Origin: Cordilura impudica
Lineage: Eukaryota > Arthropoda > Insecta > Diptera > Scathophagidae
Length of the DNA stretch: 64,000 nucleotides
Assembly (NCBI GenBank): GCA_963682025.1
Contig: OY821517.1
Coordinates: 49,191,162-49,255,161, forward strand
Direction of reading: 5' to 3'
Shown here: piece after piece, positions 50,039 through 61,202 of the stretch
Numbering within the stretch: position 1 is the stretch's first letter
Layout: every line of letters starts with the position of its first letter
Made by a program: the position numbers and the translations under genes
Notes under the pieces: model-generated
Told to the model about the DNA's origin: nothing
What the model saw: the letters and a program-made list of their open reading frames with translations, nothing else
Databases searched by the model: none

Positions 50039-52043
50039 TAGGGTGGCCCTTAATAAAAAAAAAGTGTTCAAACTGTCGGTCTCACCCCCTAGAAATATGC
50101 GAATAGCAAAAAAACTGAGAAATACAAAGTTTTGGGCCAATCGAAAAACGTTTAGTCGTGGCGCAAAGCGATTGAAAATTTCAAGTGTGTTTATATGGGG
50201 AAAATATGACTGTTTTTCAGATTTTACGAAAATTTCGTTCTATAGTTTAATTTTTCCGACAAGCTGTTATATAATTCGGGATCAGTATTAAATTCGCCTT
50301 TCAGAAGGATATAAAACACCAAAATTGAATAAAACCTCGCCAAGAAATAGCAAATGCCCCAGACCACTTTTGAGCCAAAAAAAACTAGGTCATGAAATTT
50401 GATGGCATTTTTTTCAAATTTGAGAAATTGATTAAAGCCATCACTCCTTTTTGGTCTCTATACTTATAAGTACTCAGATATGAAGTATTGTTTTATTAAC
50501 ACGTTGTTAACCTATTGCGCATTGAGACCGAAATTTTTTTGATAAAATTGTTAAAACTCCTTTTTCAAGTTTGAAAAAATTTTCTTAAACAAAATTTAAA
50601 AAAATGAACCTATCACTTTAAGGTTTTATTAAATACATGTTGCAGATTAACTGTGTGAATTTTTAAGTAAATCCCTCTGTCAGAACTTTTTTTGACAAGG
50701 ATTTTATTTTTGCGGATTTCGAGAAAAATTGGATTTTTATGAAATATTCTGTAAATGTACTCTTTCTAAATTCTTTGTATCAAAAATTCATCACTTTCCT
50801 ACTTTTAAATGTTATATTTTATCTTAATAGCCTAGGGTTTCAGAAAAAAATAATATGACTCCATTAACCCTTTTGGAATTGGGGTCACATATGACCCCAA
50901 TCTAATAAAAGACAATTTATTCAAAAAATTCAAATATTTTGTAAGTGCTGTCCAATTTTTAGATGCGACGCTTAAAATATAATAACCAAATGTGTAGAAG
51001 TTTCGTTCCAAAAATTTGGGATAAATCCGAGAACGTTAACCCATTATTTGTCATGGCCAGCTTTGGATTTTAATATATTTTTAAATAAAAATTACCGAAA
51101 ACGAGTTTTCTATTAAACTCGATGAAACAACTATTTAAAATTTAAGAAAATTAATTCGGTTAATTTTTTTTTATTTAACCCTTCAGTGCTCCTGAGATCA
51201 AAATTATCCATTGTGATATATCTCTGCTTATTGCTCGCGAATATAAATTAAAACAACTTTTAACCAATTTTGTTAAAAATATCTAATAAAACCCACAAAT
51301 ACGAAAATTTCAAAATTATTATAAATTGTTTCTTTGTTTGAATTACATTTATTACATTTTGGTAAATGGTATATTTATTTGCAGATTTTAAATATTATAT
51401 AATTAATTTTTCTTTTATGCAGCCTGAATACTTACGTCTATAATCGTACACAACTTGTAAAACAAATTGTTTTTGCTTTACATATTTTGTGAAAAGTGAA
51501 TTATATTCCTCCATCAGCTTAACACCCCTTTCTGCTGTGTCATTGACTACCTTCAAGAGACCAATAATTTCTTTTGCTTTGGTAAAATCAGCAATTTGAT
51601 GCCAATTTGTAGAGTTGGATTTTAAAAATTCTTGGTCTATTGAGAATCTCTTAAAAAGTTTTGTTTCCGCGGAAACGAACTGTTTAGTGCCATTACATAT
51701 AATGGTTGACATTTTTTGATTTTTTATAATCGGTCGCTTTATATTATCTTCAATGTCTCCTACATCTTTTATTAGCTTGGGGTCATATGTGACCCCAAAT
51801 CCAAAAGGATTAATGGAGTCATATTATTTTTTTCCCGAAACCCTAGGCTATTAAGATAAAATATAACATTTAAAAGTAGAAAAGTGATGAATTTTTGATA
51901 CAAAGTAAACACACCTGAAGTTTTCAATCGCTTTGCGCCACGACTAAATATTTTTTGATTGACCCAAAACTTTGTATTTCTCAGTTTTTTTGCTATTCGC
52001 ATATTTCTAGGGGATGAGACCGACAATTTGAACACGTTTTTCC
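50039..52043. mobile_element. Giant inverted-repeat element FB3 (same family as FB1)
   Basis: The left arm (50039-51290) starts TAGGGTGGCCCTTAAT and closely follows FB1. The right arm survives as 51767-52043 in inverted form with a deletion near 51909, and its terminal bases are lost. Shared arm words include GGGGTCATATGTGACCCCAA and TCAATCGCTTTGCGCC. The segment between the arms (51300-51766) is absent from FB1 and carries a minus-strand coding frame. FB3 therefore keeps more of the ancestral inside than FB1. Confidence 0.82.
51395..51712 (-). CDS. NDTAERG protein fragment in the FB3 loop
   Basis: An open frame of 105 codons reads TKLFKRFSIDQEFLKSN, then KEIIGLLKVVNDTAERGVKL and KQFVLQVVYDYRRKY. 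The ATG at 51712 is probably not the original start. The NDTAERG block also occurs in the FB2 loop. It presumably represents the C-terminal end of a transposase that once mobilised these elements, but no catalytic motif is present. Whether it is expressed is unknown; a fragment is more likely than a gene. Confidence 0.55.
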   Translation of the reverse strand: MSTIICNGTKQFVSAETKLFKRFSIDQEFLKSNSTNWHQIADFTKAKEIIGLLKVVNDTAERGVKLMEEYNSLFTKYVKQKQFVLQVVYDYRRKYSGCIKEKLII

Positions 52044-53319
52044 CTCTTATAGTTGTACTTTCTAGAGTAGATCTACAAATTTTATTATTAGATTTTCATC
52101 AAATTTGCTAACTACTCGTAGCTTATGTATGTAGATAGATTGGAATTTAAATAGACATACAAAAAATTAGTATTGGTTATCATACAGTCGGTCACAATCG
52201 ATTGTTATTGTTACTTGTTTATTTATATTTTAATGTTTTTTCTTTTAGAAATTGCAAAAACAAAGACAACAACAATGCATAGAAGCAATTGTTGTCTGCA
52301 TTCATTGTGTAATTTCTTGCAATTTAAATTTAAATAAAATTGTTTATAAGAAAACTTTAATCAACCCAACGAAAAACCTAACTAAAAACTGCAAATGCGT
52401 ATAAAGTTATTTAATTTTAAATAACTGGGGACTTGTTATACAAGACGATATCGTTTCTACGATAGCATTGTTTTCGATAAACATATCGTTTAAACGATAT
52501 CTATCATTTTAATGATAGATTTTTAATTTTAGATAACATATAAACTTGTCAAAACTATTTATGATTCTAACGTTTATGGACTATAATGAAATCAGTATTT
52601 TCAGTTTAGAAAATGTTTTATTTAATTTTCGAGTATTTTTAATAATTTATTTTTCACGACTATCGTGAATAAAATTACACGATTATTAGTTTTAAGTAAT
52701 CGTTAAAAATTTAAAACAAAAATTTCTTTAACAAAATGCGAGTAAATATTTGTTTGAACATATATGTACATGTTTACATTTTACATTTCAGCAAATGTTA
52801 ATTATCTTCTTTTGGCAACAAAAAACGAGATAGAATTTGTGTTGTTAATTGAAAAAATAAATATAGATAAATAGCGCAGTAAATATTTATTGGAGAATCC
52901 ATAATATGCGAGTATTGTTATCATTATTTAAATATCAAAATGGCTGAAAATAATGTACATAAAGGCACTATTTGAGGAGCTTAAACTATATCAAGCTCGT
53001 TGTTTATTAAACCATTTCAGCATTTCAGGGAGAGGACTAAGCATAGGACCGCTACTTAATTTACTTCATTTGTCTGACACAAAAAACCCACCAATATTTT
53101 GGGTTATTCTGCGTTCGAGTTTTTGATGAATTTGGAAGTAATAATTGTTTGCGTAATCTAAATCGATATCAAAATCCTTAACAATGTTTTTACAGAAATA
53201 TGTAAATATCGGTTATAATTTAAATTAGAGGAACGATACACGTCTTATCGTAATAAGCAAATAACTTAATAGGTGCTCAGCTTTTCCTATCAAACCAAAT
53301 TTGTAGTTTGCAAATAAAA
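52044..53319. other. AT-rich spacer with a mini-me-like 3' end remnant
   Basis: Around 52178-52220 the words CATACAGTCGGTCACAATCG and TTACTTGTTT recall the end of the mini-me-like family. Small palindromes occur near 52450-52530 (CGATAGC, ATCGTTTAAACGATAT). No gene is recognised. Confidence 0.45.
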
Positions 53320-53701
53320 AAAAATCATGTGAGTCCGATCACAGGCAAGATGTGTAAACATCTAGTAATTAAAGATTTTTTTATGTCATTTTTTAAAATC
53401 AAACAGAAAGCGTCATCTATGTATCACTTATAGCAAAAACTGTTTCAGCTAATTCAACAACCGTTTGCTGTAAAACGTTAAAAATATCCTAACATAAACG
53501 TATATAAGTGATACATAGATGACGCTTTTAAAAAAGTGGCATAAAAAAACAATTTTATATCATAATTTTTTCACCAATACAATCATAAGTCACACAGCGT
53601 TATCTGCTTCAGCTCACACCGATATGAGTTACGCTGTTTTTGTGATTGTATTGTGAAATAGAAATTTACCCCCCTGCGCGTATAGATGTTTACACATCAA
53701 T
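53320..53701 (-). mobile_element. MITE-like repeat family A, copy 3
   Basis: It is the reverse complement of 1811-2181 across its length: ATGTGAGTCCGATCACAGG, GATGTGTAAACATCTAG, GCGTCATCTATGTATCAC and GTATAGATGTTTACACATCA. Indels distinguish it (for example AGCGTTATCTGCTTCAGC), so the two copies are old. Confidence 0.8.
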
Positions 53702-53989
53702 AATTAAAACATTTTGGATTTTTAGGATACATTTAAAAAAAGTGAGTGTTAAATTCGGTTATGCACTATTTTTAGCAAATGTAAACAGCATACATTTTTG
53801 AAAAAGTAAACAATTTAATAAACTTAATACTAAATTGTTCCAACAAACATACTCAATATTTAGTATTATTTAGAGGAGTTCTCCATACTTTAGGCCATAT
53901 CTTTGCACAATGATGCTCGATTTACAAGCAATATTATCCCAAGTTTACCAAGGTAAATGGCCTATTCTATTAATAAGCGTGATTTCAAC

Positions 53990-54085
53990 ATACAGACAAA
54001 CAGATGGACAGACAGACAGATGGATCAAGACAGATGAAGTCGCAAATTAATTATACCCTATACCACTATGTGGTTTAGGTATAAT
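53990..54085 (+). repeat. Mini-me-like fragments
   Basis: A (CAGA)n stretch with ATGGACAGACAGACAGATGG, followed by TATACCCTATACCACTATGT and GGTTTAGGTATAATG. Only short ends of the family remain. Confidence 0.6.
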
Positions 54086-54321
54086 GATTTTAAATTAAAT
54101 TAAATTATTAAAAATGGCACCTCCAAAGACAGCAAAAGAGAAAATGAGTCAATATCGTGAACGTATGACAGAAACGCAGAAAAAGCTGCTTTGGAAAGAG
54201 ACAGATTGAGAAAAAAAAAGAGTCAAGAGCTAAAAGCTCATTTGAACAAAAAAAAAATTACAGCACAAAGTCTTATGAAAGGGTTAAGAAATCACGTCCT
54301 ACAAAGAAATTGTTACAGCCG

Positions 54322-57102
54322 CACAGTGTCGTATTTGCTCAATCTACGCGGCCAAAAGTCCCAATCTCAAAATAACAATACTATTCATAAAAATCGGTTC
54401 CCCGAATAAAGGACTAACCCGTGAATAGAACCCGTCCATTTTCTACCTGCTAATGCGCACCGCGCACCCGTGGCGTTAGTCGGAATTCAACGGTTTCACC
54501 TAGTGTACGTATCTGTTCTCGTCTACGCGCTTTATTAAACGAACTTCCCAAGTTATTTTTTATATTAACAAGTTCTTGTTACAAGTTAAAAGTGATGGAT
54601 TCTAATGAAGAAGGTAAGAAAGTTACAAATTACATTAATAAAGTCATGGTAAACTGCAAAACAACATTATTATTTCAACTTATAAAAATGTCTTTTTCGT
54701 ACCCTGATTTCCTTCAATATTTTTCTTTACTAGTGTTTATGTTCATGTATCGGGGTAGATCGGGCTATGGTTATTATTACAGGTTTTTATATGATCCTTT
54801 TCCTTATAATTAGTATCAAAATCGTGTCCGGAAACTTCCGGATAAATATAGTTTTGAGGGGTTAAAGATATGTAGCGAAATTTCGTATAAAATTAGAAAT
54901 GTTTGTTAGTGTCTTTTAACTTAATGTATGTTTGTCCTAGTTTCAGAGGATGTATCAGGAGTAAAGATTGTGACTCGACAATACTTATTCGACCGCATGA
55001 AGAAGGAAAATTTGCCTAGTTTAGATGCAAAACTAAACTATCTAAAAGATAAACTTTTGTCATGTGAAAATTATAATGAAGACCATATTATTAAATTGGA
55101 ACATGGTTTTGCCCTTTTCAAATCAGAACTGAAACAAAGGTGGGTCAAAGCTCATTATAAGGAAACTAATTTTCTAAAATACAACCAAACTTGGTTTGAA
55201 GGTACTTTCGAAATACCTGTTGTTGAGACACAAAAACGGCCAGGTCGGCCATCCAAGTCGTTCGAAGACTTAAGTGAGAGGAGCAAAAGGCGAAAGACTG
55301 AAGAACTTCGTTCTAATTTTGAAAAGGATATCATAATCCATGCTGCGACAGTGGAACTGGGAAAATCTGGTAAAAAAGATGCATCAAATGTCTTAAAATA
55401 TATCACCAGTACTCCGACACGAGCAACTAAATATAAAAAGGCACTTTACTGTACGAAATCAAGTAAAAAGCAAGCATCCTCCTAAACACCAATGCAAGCT
55501 TTGCAAATGTTTGTAGATGCCGATTTGACACTTGGACAGTACGAAACTATAAGAAAGACCAATAAAAAGTTTTTTCCATGCTATAGCCGCTTACTAAAAG
55601 CCAAGCAGACAATTTACCCACCGAAAGAATCGATTACGGTGACAAGTACTAGTGCCGAGGCTCAATTGCAGCCTCTAATGGATGTTACCGCTAGGCGTTT
55701 AAAGGAGCAAGAGCGTGAATGCCTAACTTTCATAAGTAAATGGGGTTGCGATGGGTCCCAGCAATCACAGTTTAAGCAAAAACTACAAAATGATACCGAT
55801 TCGGATTCAAATATATTTCAAAGCAGCTTTGTACCTGTGCAATTAGTTTGTGGAGATAATAAAGTTTTATGGAACAATACAACGCCCTCTTCACTGCGCT
55901 TTTGTCGACCAATAAGATTCCGTTTTGTCAAGGAAACTACAGATGTTACTGAAGAGGAAATAAGACATGTTAAAAGCGCTATTACTCCCAACAGAGGTCA
56001 ATATAGCGGAGAAAATATTCTTAATAAAGCACACATTTGTACTGACAATGGTAGACGGAAAGGTCTGCAATGCCGCCACAGGTACAAAGTCCACAAGTAG
56101 GGCTATATATGTGGAGCAACCTCGAAAGATTTCAATAAATTGGACTACACAAGAGAAGTGAATTTTGCAGCCCTTGAATTCGGCATATCGGTATCGCACG
56201 CCAGAATTCGAATTTTTGGATGTATCCTACATTTAGCCTATAAACTCCAAGTGCAAAAATACAGGGAAAGGAAATCTAAAGAGGAGAAAGACCTAGAAGA
56301 GCAAACCAAGAAATGAAACAGGCCTAATAATAGATATGCCTAAATCCAATTTCGGCAATACCAATGATGGCAATACCAGCAGAAGGTTCTTTGAGGACCC
56401 CAAATTAGCTGCAGAAATAACTGGCATTAATTATGAGCTAATTTACAGACTAAAAGTCATATTGGAAGCAATTTCAAGCGGATTCAAAATTGATCCCGTG
56501 AAGTATGAAAAATATGCTTCAGAAACTGCTCGTGCTTATGTGGACCTATATGATTGGCACCCTATGACGCCAACAATGCACAAGCTTTTAGTCCATGGCG
56601 CAGTCATCATCGAAAAGGCATTATTATCAATCGGACAGCTTTCCGAGGAAGCAGCTGAGGCTCGCAACAAACATTTTAGATGTTACCGCCAGGATTATGC
56701 GAGAAAATTTTCAAGGGAAAGCTTTAATCACGATATTTTTAATCGCCTTCTACATACTTCTGATCCTATGCTAAGTAGCATGTGGACTAAAAATAAAAGG
56801 AAATCTGGAACAGTTTTACCTGAAACTTTGGCCATGTTTGCACCTGCAGACCCCAATATATCAGAAAGTTCATCGGAGAGTGATGAAGAATGGCGATAAA
56901 CTAGCATTTTTACGTTATTTCCCTTTGTACAGACCGAAGATTGTATTATTTTGCTTTTTTGTAAATATATAATGTACATAAACTTAAATATATATATATA
57001 TTTATTGTGAAAAATTGGTTTTTAATTTATTTACATTGTTTAGATACCAATTCAGCATAAAAATATTTTTGGCCGCGTAGATCGTGCAAATACGACTCTG
57101 TG
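54322..57102 (+). mobile_element. Transib transposon, 2781 bp, with RSS-like ends
   Basis: The termini CACAGTGTCGTATTTGC (left) and its mirror of CACAGAGTCGTATTTGC (right) extend as inverted repeats to TCTACGCGGCCAAAA. They are flanked by a perfect 5-bp duplication AGCCG (54317-54321, 57103-57107). CAC-starting ends, a 5-bp GC-rich target and a RAG1-like transposase define Transib. The left heptamer CACAGTG equals the consensus recombination-signal heptamer of vertebrate V(D)J recombination. Confidence 0.94.
54595..56899 (+). pseudogene. Transib (RAG1-core-like) transposase, frameshifted
   Basis: A first exon MDSNEE appears to be joined across a 333-bp intron (54614-54946, GTAAGA..CAG) to EDVSGVKIVTRQYLFDRM. 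Next come LEHGFALFKSELKQRW, RPGRPSKSFEDLSERSKRRK, WGCDGSQQSQFKQKL (first catalytic Asp), SSLRFCRPIRFRFVKET, LTMVDGKVCNAATGTKSTSR (second Asp), YICGATSKDFNKLD, FGISVSHARIRIF, FGNTNDGNTSRRFFEDP, WHPMTPTMHKLLVHGA and IGQLSEEAAEARNKHFRCYR (catalytic Glu), ending SESSSESDEEWR. Frame breaks near 55465, 56000, 56098 and 56315 inactivate it. The final frame 56336-56899 is open. Confidence 0.92.
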
Positions 57103-57396
57103 AGCCGTCAACAAGCTGCTCTTCAAAGCATAGTCCACAAGTGATTGGAAAAGCAGCAAAGAAAGTTTTTTCATCTTTGCCCAAGAGCCCTGCCAAAAAA
57201 ATAGATGTGACTGAGAATTTAGCTCACATGAATTTAGCTCACAGCCTGACCTAATGCTATATCCAGAAACCATAGCTTTGGTTAACACTTTTTACGTATA
57301 TGTTGATAATTAACAGGAAGCTCCCGGGAGAAAAGATTACATGATAATCAGAAAGTATGGTCAGAAACACAAGATTTAAAAGAAATACATCTAATG

Positions 57397-58690
57397 GAGT
57401 TTTCAATAAGAGCGCTACAAAAGTCTTTTTAAATAAAACAAAAACGGTTTTGGATATCAATAAAATTCTTTATTCCTGTGAAAGTACGTTCGATGCCATT
57501 ATGTATGGAAATCGATCTCTTTTGCATGGCCACCACGGGCACGCTTGCAGGAGTCCAGGCGCTGAACCCAATTTTCGACGGTTTTCAAGCATAAATCGGC
57601 CGATACTGCTGCAATTTCACGTTCGATATTCGTACGAAGTTCATCAATCGTCGCTGGCTTGTTGGCATAGACCACAGACTTGACGTAGCCCCACAGGAAA
57701 TAGTCCAACGGCATCAAATCGTACGACCGAGGCGGCCAATCGACTGGACCATTTCGTGAGATAACACGTTCTCCAAACTTGGTTTCCAATAAATTGTTTG
57801 TTACATTCGCTGTGTGGCTTGTGGCGCCGTCATGTTGGAATCACATGTCCTCCAAGTCTATATCATCCAATTGGGGCTAAAAATATTCGGTTATCATTGA
57901 ACGGCGATTCCCATTCACAGTAACGTGCCGGCCTTGATCATCATGGAAGAAGTACGGCCCAATGACGCCACCGGCCCATAAACTGCACCAAACCGTAATT
58001 TTTTCGGGATGCAATGATGACTCATGGAGTACGTGTGGATTGCTGTCTGACCAATAACGCATATTTTGTTTATTGACGAAGCCATTCAGCCAGAAATGAG
58101 CCTCATCGCTGAAGATGATTTTTCGATGAAAATCCGAATCATTTTCAAGTTGTTGCTCAGCCCAATTCACGAACATACGACGCTTCTGGTGGTCAAGCGG
58201 CTTCAGTTCTTGCGTCAATTTGATCTTGTAAGGATGTAGGCCAAGATCTTTTCGCAAATTCGCCACAACGACGTCACAGAGATGCCCAACGCTTGAGAAC
58301 GACGTGTGAGAGACACATTTGGGCTTTCTTCAACTGAAGCCTCAGCGGCAGCAATATTCTCGACACTACGGGCACTTCTTTATCTCACTGGCACGGGAAC
58401 ATTTTGTACTGTGCCTGTGGATTAAAATTTTTCCACTAGACGTTCAATTGTTGATCTGCTAGGACGATTATGACGACCATTAATTGGACGTAGCGCTCTT
58501 AACGTTGAGGCCACTGACTCTGAATTTCGGTAGTAAATTTTAATAATTTCGACTCGTTGTTGGCTCGTATATCTTTCCATCATGAAATGGCAAACCTTAC
58601 TGAAGAGAAATGTCAAAAGTGCGGCAAGAAATTTGGCGTCGTTTGCTGTCCTGTCTTTTTACTTTTGTAGCGTCCCTGTTGAAAAACCCT
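57397..58690 (-). mobile_element. DD41D (rosa-like) mariner, second copy of the 44851 type
   Basis: Its ends (GAGTTTTCAATAAGAGCGCT on the left, AGCGTCCCTGTTGAAAAACC on the right) match the element at 44851-46147 in reverse. It interrupts the unclassified transposon gene between VYVDN.. and MTISEAHELF. Confidence 0.87.
57499..58583 (-). pseudogene. DD41D mariner transposase in three pieces
   Basis: Minus-strand pieces: 58422-58583 (MMERYTSQQRVEIIKIYYRN to RLVEKF), then a frame break and stop, 57877-58266 (KLTQELKPLDHQ, FSDEAHFWLNGFVNKQ, TVWCSLWAGG), then 57499-57789 (FGERVISRNGPVDWPPRS, LMPLDYFLWGYVKS). The second catalytic block lies in the frame break. LTPLD has become LMPLD. It is more damaged than its sister copy at 44957-46045. 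Confidence 0.85.
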
Positions 58691-60236
58691 TTATATGACA
58701 ATCTCTGAAGCACATGAACTTTTTAAAGAGAGTAATCCAACTTTGAATATAGGATTGTCAAAATTTGCAAACCTAGGACCAGCCACCTTCCATCATCAAA
58801 AACACCTGTTAATGTATGTGTATGTCAAATAGATGCGAATGTAGACCTCATTCTAAAAAGTTTAAGATTTGCTAAGATTACATTTCCCGAGAAAGCACGA
58901 GACGTTGTACAGAGGTTAATGTGCGACATTCGAAGTGATCAATGCATAACTAATAACTGTCCTACTTGTGCAGATTTACTGACTTTTCAGCGTGAGTTTT
59001 GTAAATCTTCTACAAATGAAGACACTGATGTCATTCTGAATGAAGATAATATCTTTGAGCAAATGAAATGGTATCAACGGCAGAAAAATGACGAGAACAA
59101 TCGAGTTAGTAAAGTTATGTATGAAGGTACGGATAATGATGGCATTGATGTCTTAAAGAAGTTATTTCCCAAATTCTTATTTCACTGTTACGTTAAAGAT
59201 AAACAAGCAGAATATTATGCAAAGTTAAAAGATTTCATTAAAGAACATCCAAAACGAGCTTTGATTCAATGCGACTTTACAGAAAATTATACAATAACAA
59301 GATGAAGTGCAAAGTGCACATTGGACAAATGATCAGGTTGCAATTTTTACAGTTGTCATCTGGCATCAAAATATAATGAAGTCATATGCTGTATGTTCAG
59401 ACTATATGCAGCATGATAAATATGCAGTCCATATTTTTCTGGAGAAGATTATTAAAGATTTTATATCCTTGTATCTTGTAACTGTTCATGAAATTGACAT
59501 AATTTATGTAATGTAAGCTTTATGGAATCAGATATGTGAGTAAAAGCTTCTTGGCATTTCTTTGCCACTTCTGATGGCAAAGGACCCGTTGATGGAATCG
59601 GGGGTCAACTGAAGCACAATGTTTGGGTGGAGACCAAAGTACGTAGGCACATTGTAAATGATATTGAAAGTTTTGTTAGATGTGCAGAAGCTGTATGCAA
59701 GAAAACAATAATCCTCTTTATTCCAAAGTCCAACGTTCTTGCGATAATTAATAAACTTGAAGAAACATGGAATGGCATTAAAGCAATACCTGCAACCCAT
59801 TCAGTACATTGCATCAAAGCTGAAGGCAAGTACTGTATTAAGTATTCTGTTGTGTCAAACAGCCATCCAATGACAAATTCCAATTTTAAAACTGGAAATT
59901 CTGAAACCATAAAACATGAATTGAAAACTACACATCATCCAGAGCCTGTTACATTTGGGAAATGGGTTTTAGTTGCTTTGTCATCTAAGAGGAAAAAATG
60001 TCATCACTTCGTTGGGCAAGTCACAGAGGTTTTTGATTTTCCAAATGCCAATATATCAGTGAAGTTTCTCAAAACAGTTGGAGAAAAGTTTGTGTGGTCT
60101 ACTAATGATGTTTCAATAATCAGTGAACAAGAAATAATATTTTTACTTCCAGAACCTTCATTCGACAGCAGGGGAAGGATGTCATTTGAACATAACTTCA
60201 CCGAGTATAATTTGAAATAAATTGTATTAATTAATA

Positions 60237-60282
60237 CTATATACTATATATATATATTATATATATATATATAATATATAAG
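60237..60282. repeat. (TA)n simple repeat
   Basis: Runs of TATATA and ATATTATATA lie directly after the transposon gene's stop codon. Confidence 0.85.
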
Positions 60283-60422
60283 TATAACCGTTTCTGTTTA
60301 CTTGAAATGATATGTGATTGTTATCTTAAATCTTTAAAACAAAAAAAAAAGTTTAATAAATTTAGAACCGATACGTCCGTTACTTCTTGTGAGGTGTCCG
60401 TTACAACAGATGTTTATATAAA

Positions 60423-60777
60423 CTAGCAGATTCCAGCGCTCGAGGTTCGAGTGCAATTTCCAGGCAGCTTTATTTTTCAACTTAGCCAATTCACAAACCA
60501 ACACTTTTATGGTTTATTATTATTGTGAATGATGATAACAAAACATTTACAAATTTATTAAAACACACATAGCATATGTGTAATTTTATGTATGTATTAG
60601 TAGCAACTTTAAATACAATTTACTCAAAATAAAGGAAAAATTTAAAAATCTGTAAATCTGCAAAACGGGTAAAAACAAATACCTTTCAAATAATATACGT
60701 TTGGTCAAAATCGGGAAAAAAAACGGTAGAACAAAACACCGGTCACAAGAAATCACCTAGCCTATTAATATTATAGA
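60423..60777 (-). mobile_element. Helitron-like element, copy 7
   Basis: In reverse, it runs from TCTATAATATTAATAGGC to CTCGAACCTCGAG..CTAG. It is complete and about 355 bp. Confidence 0.82.
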
Positions 60778-61202
60778 TAGACAATTTACCCCAATTTTTT
60801 TAAATTCATTAAAATCTTGTAAAGTCATATATAATTATCATTCTTTTGTCATTTGAAATAAATAACAATTAAATTTTTTGCACATATAATTTCAGAGAAT
60901 TATTGATTTTTTTGAATGTATAAAAATAATTTTCATTTTTGAGATACGTCCGTTACTGACAAAAAATAATAATAATAAATATTGTTTGAGGAAATTTTAA
61001 AAATTCTAATTGCATCATATAGAAGTAGAGCCCTTTTTTCATAACGTCCATGAAGGAAACAAGAAAATAATAATTTGGAGACTTTGTAGGGTATTTTGTG
61101 TACTAATTGATATGTCTGTTACCGTGGAATTGCCCAATATTAGATACAAGTAGATAAGGTTCTATACGCGTTAGTACTTTTTATTTATATTTTTTTTTAT
61201 AA
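60778..61202. other. Spacer, possibly the 3' part of the 54-60 kb transposon
   Basis: GATACGTCCGTTACT occurs on both sides of the Helitron (about 60369 and 60943). This suggests an older repeat that the Helitron split. Nothing else is recognised. Confidence 0.45.

Larger units (their letters stand above)
54114..60220 (+). pseudogene. Unclassified transposon protein gene, split by Transib and mariner
   Basis: The frame begins MAPPKTAKEKMSQYRERMTE (54114), with a basic coiled region, and is cut at 54321 by Transib. It resumes at 57103 (GKAAKKVFSSLPKSPAKK; ETIALVNTFYVYVDN) and is cut again at about 57396 by a mariner. It resumes at 58691 (TISEAHELFKESNPTLNIG), runs through a Cys-rich patch and CDFTENYTI, SAHWTNDQVAIFTVVIW, GPVDGIGGQLKHNVWVET, and ends at 60220 after an open 197-codon stretch. 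Several frameshifts and stops are present. It is the same protein type as the minus-strand remnant at 22330-23822. It probably is a DDE-type transposase with a separate basic N-terminus, but the superfamily is unknown to me. Confidence 0.72.
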
